9,584 bases of DNA. It comes from Bacillota bacterium. GTDB lineage: Bacteria > Bacillota > Sulfobacillia > RBS10-35 > JAJYVN01. The position numbers and the translations under genes were made by a program. The stretch is from the NCBI GenBank assembly GCA_021827805.1, contig JAKAUG010000253.1, forward strand, positions 1 to 9,584. Reading direction: 5' to 3'. Of this stretch, positions 1-5,212 are shown piece by piece; the stretch's first letter is position 1; every line of letters starts with the position of its first letter. A model generated the notes under the pieces. That model was not told the origin of the DNA. It searched no databases and saw only the letters and a list, made by a program, of their open reading frames with translations.

Positions 1-360
1 TTGTACGGTCTGCTGCTCTTCGTCGCACTCTGGATGCGCGTTGCGCCCACCCTGCACCTGGACACCGCACCGGCGTATCCGGTGATGCTCTATTGGGTCA
101 ACCTATTCCAGGCAGTCATGCTGCCGGTGCTGGCCGTGGGGCAGAGCGTGCTTTCGCGGGCGGGAGAGCGGCGTCAGCAGCACGAGGCAGAGGTCGTGGA
201 CCGTCTGGACCATCTGACGCACCGTATTCTGGATCTGGAGGAGGCGCACTCCGCGCTGCGCCGGGTCCGCGGTGAGCACCACGAGGCCGTGATGCGGGAG
301 CTGGGGGCGATCGCCGCGCGCCTGCCCGGATCCGGCGACCCGGTCCCAGGCCAGAGCTGA
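1..360 (+). CDS. C-terminal part of a small membrane protein, possibly DUF1003-like (partial)
   Basis: The frame is open from the first base and ends with TGA at 358-360, giving 119 residues. The TTG at position 1 could be a start, but the protein begins inside a hydrophobic segment, so the true start probably lies before the window. Visible parts are a hydrophobic stretch at about residues 2-14, a loop, a second hydrophobic stretch at about 26-50 (YPVMLYWVNLFQAVMLPVLA) and a long charged, probably coiled-coil helix at about 52-110. The pattern of aromatic-Pro, hydrophobic helix with N, Q and P, then a charged tail recalls the second helix of DUF1003 proteins. That match is from memory of the family and is moderate at best. 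No enzymatic residues are visible. It converges on the lipoprotein gene at 442, and the two share the stem-loop at 394-423. Confidence 0.55.
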   Translation: MYGLLLFVALWMRVAPTLHLDTAPAYPVMLYWVNLFQAVMLPVLAVGQSVLSRAGERRQQHEAEVVDRLDHLTHRILDLEEAHSALRRVRGEHHEAVMRELGAIAARLPGSGDPVPGQS

Positions 361-393
361 CCGCGCCCCGGCCAGGGGATACGGGCGGGAAGT

Positions 394-423
394 GGCACGC
401 AGGGGTGGAACCCCCTGCGTGCC
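394..423. terminator. Bidirectional stem-loop terminator between convergent genes
   Basis: GGCACGCAGGGG (394-405) is the exact reverse complement of CCCCTGCGTGCC (412-423), giving a perfect 12-bp stem with a six-base loop, TGGAAC. It lies 33 bases after the stop of the plus-strand gene and 18 bases after the stop of the minus-strand lipoprotein gene, so it can serve both. No T-tract follows on either strand, as is common for hairpins in very GC-rich genomes. The structure is seen directly; the terminator role is inferred from its position. Confidence 0.75.
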
Positions 424-441
424 GCCTCCGTCGTGGTGCCA

Positions 442-1254
442 CTAACTCGAGGTCGGTGGACTGGGCGGGGCCGCCAGGGACTGGGTGGCCGGAACTCCGC
501 TCACCACCAGCCAGGCCCGGTCCACGGTGAACGGCGTGGCCTGTCCCTGAGACTGGCTCGTGACGCGAAAGTCGGCGTTGCCGTTCTCCTTACCGACGCC
601 CGGGTCACCCTTGGCAAAGTTGATGTCCGTCATGGTGAAGGATCCGACCAACCACTGCTTGGTGCCCCCGGTGACGTAGATGTCCGGGGAGGCGTCATAG
701 GCACCGCTGACTGGACCAGCCGTGTTCGTGCCGCTGTATTGCAGCGTCAGGGGCACGCCGGCGATGCTGTCGTCATACTCCAGACAGAGCATGACGTTCT
801 TGGTGCCGGCTGGCACGACGCCACCGGCCGTCAAGTACAGCTCCAGGTAGCTGTAGTACTTCCCGTCGGGGCCCTGACCAGGCATCACCGCGATGCCGTG
901 ACGGCCGTCCACCGTCTGGGCGATGAAGGCCCCGTCCTGTCCGGGCTGGTTGTAGTTGATCGGCGTCAGCCCGGTGGCGGTGGTGGCCGAGGGCCAGTCG
1001 GCCTTGTTCAGGTCGACCTCGAGACCGGTCTTGGCGGCGGGCACCTTGCTGCAGAGCGAACTGGCGCCCTTGGCCAGGACCACGGGTGGGGCTGTGGGCG
1101 AGCTGGTCGTGCCGGAGGACTGGGAGGAGCGCTGGGCGCTCGATCCCGGCGCGGCGTTCGGGGAACCGCAGGCCATGAGGATGAGTGCGGACGCAAACAG
1201 CGCCAGAGCGGTGGAGATGCCGCGCCCGGCGCGGAAGCCCACGATCCGTAGCAT
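442..1254 (-). CDS. Exported lipoprotein with Ser/Thr/Pro linker and beta-sandwich, possibly carbohydrate-binding, domain
   Basis: From the ATG at 1254 the product is 270 residues. This start is chosen because AGGGAG (1268-1263) lies 8 bases before it. The upstream GTG at 1263 overlaps that ribosome binding site. The N-terminus has basic residues, a hydrophobic core at about 13-27 and the lipobox LMAC (26-29), so C29 should be lipidated after signal peptidase II cleavage. Residues 30-60 are a Ser/Thr/Pro/Ala linker. From about 68 on, alternating hydrophobic strands end in a conserved-looking segment (about 199-250) with NADFRV followed by a final strand, VDRAWLVVSG. That pattern resembles all-beta carbohydrate-binding modules appended to glycoside hydrolases. 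No catalytic motif is visible, and the specific family is not recognised. It probably sits on the outer face of the membrane, perhaps as a solute- or glycan-binding protein. The gene stands alone on the minus strand. Confidence 0.85.
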   Translation of the reverse strand: MLRIVGFRAGRGISTALALFASALILMACGSPNAAPGSSAQRSSQSSGTTSSPTAPPVVLAKGASSLCSKVPAAKTGLEVDLNKADWPSATTATGLTPINYNQPGQDGAFIAQTVDGRHGIAVMPGQGPDGKYYSYLELYLTAGGVVPAGTKNVMLCLEYDDSIAGVPLTLQYSGTNTAGPVSGAYDASPDIYVTGGTKQWLVGSFTMTDINFAKGDPGVGKENGNADFRVTSQSQGQATPFTVDRAWLVVSGVPATQSLAAPPSPPTSS

Positions 1255-1609
1255 GCGCGTCACTCCCTATGCGAGGTGGCCCGTGCCCCTGCCGCGGGCG
1301 GCGAAAGGCCGATGCCGGAAGGGGCGACGGGATCTGGGGCCCTGATCACCACCCAATCCGGGATCCCGGCTGGGCCCGCCATCGCCGCGTGCCGCGCGGC
1401 CCCGCCCGCGGGGATGGCCGCCGCTGCGCGGTCGGGTGCGGACTCCCCCGGGGTCCTGCTCAGCACCTCCCTTCCTGGTGTTCGATGGGATTCGGGAGGC
1501 AGCGGGACCTTCCTTCGCGAGCCATGCGGTGGGCACGGTGCGTATTGCGTGAGCGATCCGCGCCCAACTTCACATTACGCGGGGGTTTGCAATAAAGCCC
1601 AATGCCTGA
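1255..1609. other. Upstream region of the lipoprotein gene, no convincing gene
   Basis: These 355 bases hold the ribosome binding site of the lipoprotein gene (AGGGAG, 1268-1263) and a perfect 12-bp palindrome, CCGGGATCCCGG (1358-1369). The part around 1541-1605 is clearly richer in A and T than its surroundings, which suits a promoter. The best minus-strand match there is poor: TTGGGC (1567-1562), a 17-base gap and TACGCA (1544-1539). Reading frames here are rich in Ala, Pro, Gly and Arg without recognisable motifs. A 68-codon minus-strand frame (1466-1260) ends in TGA overlapping the GTG at 1263, but it does not look like a protein. A decayed extension of the neighbouring transposase may begin near 1585. 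Confidence 0.4.
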
Positions 1610-2041
1610 GTGGCCACCCTGGGCGAGTTCAGCGCCCGCCCGGTCCAGCAATGCCCGCGGGACGCCCAGGGCCGTCGCAAGGGCGGGCGGTGCGGCAGTG
1701 AGCTGTGGGACGAGGAACCGTCTCGCCTCGGCAGGCTCCCGGCGATCCCCCGCAGCCGGCGGTTCGCGCGGGTGGACAAGACCCTGCTGGTGACCCATGC
1801 GGGTGCGCGGCACTCGGTTCCCGGCGCCTATACCCAGAAGGCGTTGACGCTGCGCGTGTTCTGGGACCGCGTGGAGATCACCGACCAGGAGCGGACGGTG
1901 GCGGTCCACGCGCGGCGGAGCACCACCCGCCGGTGCTGGCACGCAAGCCGCGGGCGGTGGAGCACGCGGCCGTGATTGAGCACGGGGCTCCCGAGATCGC
2001 GCGCCACCGGGACGGGTTTCTGGCAAGACGGCCAGAGGCCC
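1610..2041 (+). pseudogene. istA: Degenerate C-terminal fragment of an IS21-family IstA transposase
   Basis: The frame from 1610 encodes the segments ATLGEFSARPVQQC, ELWDEEPSRLGRLPA and RVDKTLLVTHAGARHSVP, followed by LRVFWDRVEITDQERTVAVHAR. This order matches the region after the DDE catalytic domain of IS21-type IstA (Mu-transposase-like C-terminal domain, usually R-V-D-x-x-L-V-x-x-x-x-x-R-Y-S-V-P). Near 1915-1925 the similarity shifts to another plus-strand frame, which reads PVLARKPRAVEHAAVIEHG and then ARHRDGFLARRPEAP, the usual IstA tail. An in-frame TGA sits at 1607-1609, just before the fragment. The catalytic domain, a full C-terminus, istB and recognisable terminal inverted repeats are absent. 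The fragment stops directly against the end of the propeller gene. It is a dead insertion-sequence relic, identified from family patterns and not from a database search. Confidence 0.8.
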
Positions 2042-3493
2042 CTAGCCCGGACTCGGCAGGGGCATGGCCAGGAGGGTGTCGCTGTCTCGGCCCCCGCCGA
2101 CGAGCAGTGTCCGGCCCACGATGGTCGGGCCGGCCGTGATGCAGGGGATGAGGATGCCCGTGTTCTCGGAGAAGGTGCCAACGGCGCGGCTGGCGCGCAG
2201 GGAGCCCGTCCGGGCGTCCAGGATCAGCAGATGCGTGTCGCTGGTGGCATACACCAGGCCGTCCGCGACCACGGGCGCGTTGCGCACGGCCTGTCCCGCG
2301 GGCAAGAGTGAGGACCAGAGCACGGCACCGCTGGACGGATCCAGGGCCCACAGACGGCCCACGCCCGGACTGCCGACGTAGAGCACACCGTTTGCCAGGG
2401 TGGAGATTCCGGCCTCCTCGCCCCCGTGGGCGTCCATCTCCCCCTGCCCCAGGGCGCGCTGCACCACGTTGAAGCGGTCCACGCCGAGCGTCCGCGTCCA
2501 GAGGACGCCGCCGTCGCTGGTGCGGATGGCCATCTCCACGACGCGTTTGGTCAGCTTGCCCTCGGGAACCTGAACATAGGCCACCCCGTTCGCGATGGCG
2601 GGGCTGACGTCGTCGGCCCCGCTCGATACCCCCGGGAGGGGAAGGCGCCAGGCGACCGACCGCGTGGCGACGTTGACCCCCACGAAGACGTAGGGCAGGG
2701 CTCCGCCGAAGACCGCCACGTTCCCATCCAGGGTCGGGGAGGACATGCTGACGTACGAGCCGACGGGCAGTTGCCAGAGCACGTGGCCCGTCTGGGCGTC
2801 CACGGCGTAGAAGACCTTGCCGCCGCCCACGGCATACAGCACGCCGTCCCGGTAGGTCGGCGTCGGCATCGTGCCGCCCAGCGTGGGCACCTGCCAGACC
2901 ACCTGTCCGGTGGCGGCATCCAGGGCATAGAGCGAACTCTGGCCTGTCCCGCGTACCAACTGGCCCGAGGGCGTGTGCGCCATGCCCTTGTTGCCGGAGG
3001 CCACGAACACCAGGCCGGCGACCACCAGGGGCTGGCTCATGATCTGGTTGTCGCTCCCGAACGACCACCGCAGGGCCCCACTGCCAAGGTCGACGGCATA
3101 GACGCAGCCGTCCATGGAGCCAAAGAAGGCGGTCGCGGCCGAGACCGCCGGGGGAGTGATGATGGTTCCATGGGCGGTGAACTGCCAGTGGATGGCGGGG
3201 GAGGAGCCGCGCCCGGCTGGATCCGATAGGACCTCATTGTGCAGCGGTCCACCGAGGAAGCTCGTCCAGGCGTCCGGGCCAGCGCCGGGACCCGCTGGCA
3301 GAGCACCCGCGGACCCGGCCGCCCTTGGGGTGGCGCAGTTCGGTCCGGGGTAGTCGTAGGGCCCCGCGCGCAGTCGGTGTTCGAGAACGGCGAGATCGGC
3401 GCCGGCCGCCACGATGAGGCCCAGCGCGATCGCGGCGATCCAGGCGGCAGGTGTGTGCGGGGCATGCAGCGAGAACTTCAGGACGGCGTCCAC
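2042..3493 (-). CDS. Membrane-anchored PQQ-like beta-propeller repeat protein
   Basis: The product is 483 residues from GTG at 3493, the first start in this frame. The ribosome binding site is odd: AAGGAG runs directly into that GTG, so the real start could be a rarer codon a few triplets on (CTG at codon 5). Residues about 16-37 form one transmembrane helix or uncleaved signal, placing the rest outside the membrane. From about residue 100 the chain repeats the propeller pattern of a hydrophobic strand, YAVD or YALD, xxTG and a strand ending in W (for example YAVDLGSGALRW, YALDAATGQVVW, YAVDAQTGHVLW, LWALDPSSGAVLW). I count about eight such units, fitting a seven- or eight-bladed PQQ-like propeller. 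Members include alcohol-dehydrogenase and BamB-like proteins. I see no evidence of dehydrogenase catalysis, so a binding or scaffold role is as likely. The last blade ends naturally at the stop, next to the transposase relic. Confidence 0.9.
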   Translation of the reverse strand: MDAVLKFSLHAPHTPAAWIAAIALGLIVAAGADLAVLEHRLRAGPYDYPGPNCATPRAAGSAGALPAGPGAGPDAWTSFLGGPLHNEVLSDPAGRGSSPAIHWQFTAHGTIITPPAVSAATAFFGSMDGCVYAVDLGSGALRWSFGSDNQIMSQPLVVAGLVFVASGNKGMAHTPSGQLVRGTGQSSLYALDAATGQVVWQVPTLGGTMPTPTYRDGVLYAVGGGKVFYAVDAQTGHVLWQLPVGSYVSMSSPTLDGNVAVFGGALPYVFVGVNVATRSVAWRLPLPGVSSGADDVSPAIANGVAYVQVPEGKLTKRVVEMAIRTSDGGVLWTRTLGVDRFNVVQRALGQGEMDAHGGEEAGISTLANGVLYVGSPGVGRLWALDPSSGAVLWSSLLPAGQAVRNAPVVADGLVYATSDTHLLILDARTGSLRASRAVGTFSENTGILIPCITAGPTIVGRTLLVGGGRDSDTLLAMPLPSPG

Positions 3494-3660
3494 TCCTTCG
3501 CGGGGCCGCCCGGGCCCCCCGTGGAAGCCCCTGGGGCCGGCAGCGGCGGTGCCGCGTGGTGTACGGAAAGATCGCGGGCAGGCCCCGCGCCGGAGGGTGG
3601 CCGCGCCTACCCAAGGCGTCCGCCACGCAGCATCAGCCTACGGTCTGATCTTGAGGATGC

Positions 3661-3688
3661 GGTCAATGTGTCATGAACAGAATGTGAA
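3661..3688 (-). promoter_or_regulatory. Three tandem TTCACA-like hexamers at 11-bp period (PhoP-box-like)
   Basis: Read on the minus strand, TTCACA (3688-3683), TTCATG (3677-3672) and TTGACC (3666-3661) follow each other with exactly five bases between them, an 11-bp period that puts them on one face of the helix. Known PhoP boxes in Bacillus are direct repeats of TT(A/C/T)ACA-like hexamers with about five bases between them. Actinobacterial PHO boxes are 11-bp direct repeats starting GTTCA, and here GTTCA also recurs at 11 bp. The last hexamer could double as a -35 element. The hexamers lie upstream of the propeller gene and next to a phosphoesterase gene. Binding by PhoP is an inference. 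Confidence 0.4.
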
Positions 3689-3796
3689 CTGAACACCACG
3701 CGATGGCTGGATGATGGCTGCCTGGGCCCGGGCTGGGTGCCCCCGCCGGTCGTTGTCTGCCCGCTCGCGGGGGTTGCCGGCCCACCCCGGTGTGCC

Positions 3797-3815
3797 CCGG
3801 GGGGCGTTGCCCCGG
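3797..3815 (-). terminator. Possible GC hairpin after the phosphoesterase stop
   Basis: GGGGC (3801-3805) pairs with GCCCC (3809-3813) across a three-base loop. Two more pairs can form beyond a two-base bulge (3797-3798 with 3814-3815). It begins 5 bases after the stop codon of the minus-strand phosphoesterase gene. No T-tract follows and the stem is short, so in DNA this GC-rich it may be chance. Confidence 0.3.
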
Positions 3816-3820
3816 AGCGC

Positions 3821-4852
3821 TCAGGAGGGTTGCGCCGCCTGCCGCGAGGCCCAGAAGGCCGAGAGGGGGACGGTGCCGGGATCCGCCGCGTGGCCAAGCA
3901 GCGGAAGGTCCAGCCCGTCCTCGATGGTGGCGAGAAGGGAATAGTGGTTGTACGGCGTGGCCACCCGGAGCCCCGCGGGGATGCCGGGGCCCAGCACCAG
4001 GGTCAGGACGTGGCCTCCACCGGAGCCGAAGCCGCAGCAGCCACGGTTGTCCCCGCCACCGGCCTCGTCCCAGGTGATGAACAGCACCCCGCCGGAGCGC
4101 CAGGCCGGACTGGCCAGGATCTGCGGGACGAAGCTCCTGAGCCAGGTGTCGCCCTCCGCTGGCGCGCAGTCGTGCATGTCGTGGCAGAGGTTGGGCGTGA
4201 TCCAGACGAGACGGGGCACCTGGCCGGAGGGCAGCGCCGCGGTCAGGCTCGGCAGCGGCTGGATGTGACCGCACAGGGCGTGGCTCGCGCGAATGTCCAG
4301 ATAGTAGCGGAAGGGATCGTGTTTGCCGGCGTATTGCCCCAGGGGCCACATGGGGCCGAGAAAGCATGGCGATGGCAGGCCGTCCATGTAAGCGCCCCAG
4401 GTCACCCCGGCGGCGGAGGCCTCGGCCCCGAGGTTGTTCGTGTTCTGGAAGCAGCTCCAACAGTCGCTGTGCACCCAGGTGTGCCCGCTCGTCAGGGCCA
4501 GGTAGTTGGGGAGGCTGGGATGGGTGACGGCGAAGTAGGCGGTCGCCGTGCCTCCCCGGGCTGACAGCGAGGCGATGTACGGGAGTTGACGCGCCTGGTC
4601 GGCACCCAGGTTCTCCATCACGATCAGAAAGACGTGTGTGAAGGCCGGCACCCCCGCGCGAGCTGCCGGCCCGGACGCCGAGGAGGACGATGCCGACGAG
4701 GACGGGGCTGGCGCTGAAGGCGAGCCGACCGATGATGATGACGAGGATGACCCTGCGCGCGGGGACGCATGGTGGGGCGCTCGCAGGGGGGCGTGACCGC
4801 AGCCCGCGACCACCAGGACGAGCATCCACGCCCAGAGGGCGATCCGACGCAT
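3821..4852 (-). CDS. Exported phosphoesterase lipoprotein (PF04185, acid phosphatase / phospholipase C-like)
   Basis: The product is 343 residues from ATG at 4852, fixed by the ribosome binding site GGAGGTGA (4864-4857). The open frame continues far upstream but is antisense to ubiB and has no comparable signal. A signal sequence ends in the lipobox VAGC (15-18), followed by a Ser-rich linker (about 31-60). The catalytic domain has the family hallmarks in order: FLIVMENLG (75-83), THPSLPNYLAL (110-120), GAYMDG (153-158), KHDPF (177-181), TPNLCHDMHDC (219-229) and FITWDEAGGGD (258-268), with a late NHYSLLATIEDGL (302-314). The Glu/Asn, Asp and His residues in these motifs are the expected metal and substrate ligands. 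Relatives hydrolyse phosphomonoesters or phospholipids outside the cell. The substrate cannot be told here. The domain contains eight cysteines (131, 134, 163, 194, 223, 229, 272, 273), which could form disulfides. Confidence 0.93.
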   Translation of the reverse strand: MRRIALWAWMLVLVVAGCGHAPLRAPHHASPRAGSSSSSSSVGSPSAPAPSSSASSSSASGPAARAGVPAFTHVFLIVMENLGADQARQLPYIASLSARGGTATAYFAVTHPSLPNYLALTSGHTWVHSDCWSCFQNTNNLGAEASAAGVTWGAYMDGLPSPCFLGPMWPLGQYAGKHDPFRYYLDIRASHALCGHIQPLPSLTAALPSGQVPRLVWITPNLCHDMHDCAPAEGDTWLRSFVPQILASPAWRSGGVLFITWDEAGGGDNRGCCGFGSGGGHVLTLVLGPGIPAGLRVATPYNHYSLLATIEDGLDLPLLGHAADPGTVPLSAFWASRQAAQPS

Positions 4853-4906
4853 GCGTTCACCTCCCACCAGGCACTTCGCGGTCGCCGCGCCGGCTTCCTC
4901 GAGCGC

Positions 4907-4912
4907 TATACT
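4907..4912 (+). promoter_or_regulatory. Candidate -10 element for the small membrane protein / ubiB transcript
   Basis: TATACT matches five of six positions of the sigma-A type -10 consensus and is conspicuous in very GC-rich surroundings. No good -35 hexamer is seen 16-18 bases upstream. A transcript starting about seven bases later, near 4919, would begin just before the ribosome binding site at 4921, leaving a leader of only about 15 bases. The site lies between divergent genes. On the opposite strand the same bases read TATAGC, a weaker candidate for the phosphoesterase gene. Confidence 0.45.
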
Positions 4913-4933
4913 GACAGGCGGGGGGTGAGGCCT

Positions 4934-5119
4934 GTGTGGTGCTGTCGCAAGTTCGGCTTTCTTCGGCTCCTCTTTGGCCTGTGCGGGCTCTCCTGGCTGG
5001 CCAGGCCGGCCGAGCCGGCCACTGAGGAGGAGCGTGCCCGCTGGCGCGAGCGGCGCAGGGCGTTCCGGCACAAGGTCCGCGACGCGGCGCGTGAGCTTCT
5101 GGAGGGTGACGAGGCCTGA
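4934..5119 (+). CDS. Small hypothetical membrane-associated protein (61 aa)
   Basis: I choose GTG at 4934 because GGGGGTGA (4921-4928) pairs well with the 16S rRNA tail (one G-U pair) and ends five bases before it. The in-frame GTG at 4925 lies inside that site. The product has a Cys-Cys pair near the N-terminus, a short hydrophobic segment (about residues 7-21, FLRLLFGLCGLSWLA) and a highly charged helical tail rich in Glu and Arg (about 29-61). This suggests a peripheral or single-pass membrane protein with a cytoplasmic helix. It is in the same direction as ubiB, 93 bases ahead of it, and has its own -10 candidate. I recognise no family. The combined signals favour a real gene, but it is short and could be spurious. 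Confidence 0.55.
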   Translation: MWCCRKFGFLRLLFGLCGLSWLARPAEPATEEERARWRERRRAFRHKVRDAARELLEGDEA

Positions 5120-5152
5120 CCTCCGTCCATGGGGCGGACCCTGATGGAGGAA

Positions 5153-5199
5153 GCGGCCGGGGGGGCCAGGGGCATCCCCCGGCCGCGGCCTGTCCGCGG
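5153..5199 (+). promoter_or_regulatory. Two overlapping, mutually exclusive GC hairpins in the ubiB leader
   Basis: Hairpin A pairs GCGGCCGGGGG (5153-5163) with CCCCCGGCCGC (5176-5186), a perfect 11-bp stem with a 12-base loop. Hairpin B pairs CCGCGG (5183-5188) with CCGCGG (5194-5199) over a five-base loop. The two share bases 5183-5186, so they cannot both form. B also covers the first two bases of the ubiB ribosome binding site (GGGAGGGG, 5198-5205). A may be a terminator or attenuator after the small upstream gene, with B as the alternative fold. The pairing is seen in the sequence; a regulatory switch is inferred, and palindromes are common in GC-rich DNA. Confidence 0.45.
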
Positions 5200-5212
5200 G
5201 AGGGGTGTGGCT

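Larger units (their letters stand above)
3494..3820. other. Intergenic region between phosphoesterase and propeller genes
   Basis: These 327 bases hold no convincing gene. Near the phosphoesterase stop there are GC-only hairpins: GGGGC-GTT-GCCCC (3801-3813), and CCCCCGC (3740-3746) pairing with GCGGGGG (3767-3773) over a 20-base loop. Either could end transcription of the minus-strand phosphoesterase gene. The AT-richer part at about 3630-3715 carries the 11-bp-spaced hexamers described separately and is the likely promoter region of the propeller gene. A weak -10 candidate, TAGGCT (minus strand, 3640-3635), lies 20 bases after the last hexamer. This would give an untranslated leader of roughly 130 bases. 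Confidence 0.5.

Noticed and set aside
433..1251. Plus-strand 272-codon open frame
   Set aside because: It is the antisense shadow of the lipoprotein gene, which has a lipobox, linker and ribosome binding site. The plus-strand product has no recognisable features.
1358..1369. Palindrome CCGGGATCCCGG
   Set aside because: A short GC palindrome is expected by chance in such DNA and it has no second copy or clear position relative to a promoter.
1260..1466. Minus-strand 68-codon frame whose TGA overlaps the GTG at 1263, suggesting translational coupling
   Set aside because: The product is low-complexity Ala/Pro/Gly/Arg, and its purine-rich ribosome binding site overlaps its own start. The overlap alone is weak support.
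1460..2026. Minus-strand 188-codon frame across the transposase relic
   Set aside because: The protein pattern recognised here is on the plus strand (IstA). The minus frame is Arg/Pro/Ala-rich without motifs.
2426..3229. Plus-strand 267-codon open frame, rich in His and Gly
   Set aside because: It lies opposite the propeller repeats, and its composition is that of a shadow frame.
4671..4760. Repetitive GA-rich stretch resembling a simple repeat
   Set aside because: It encodes the Ser-rich linker of the phosphoesterase on the minus strand, and codons vary enough that it is not a nucleotide-level tandem repeat.
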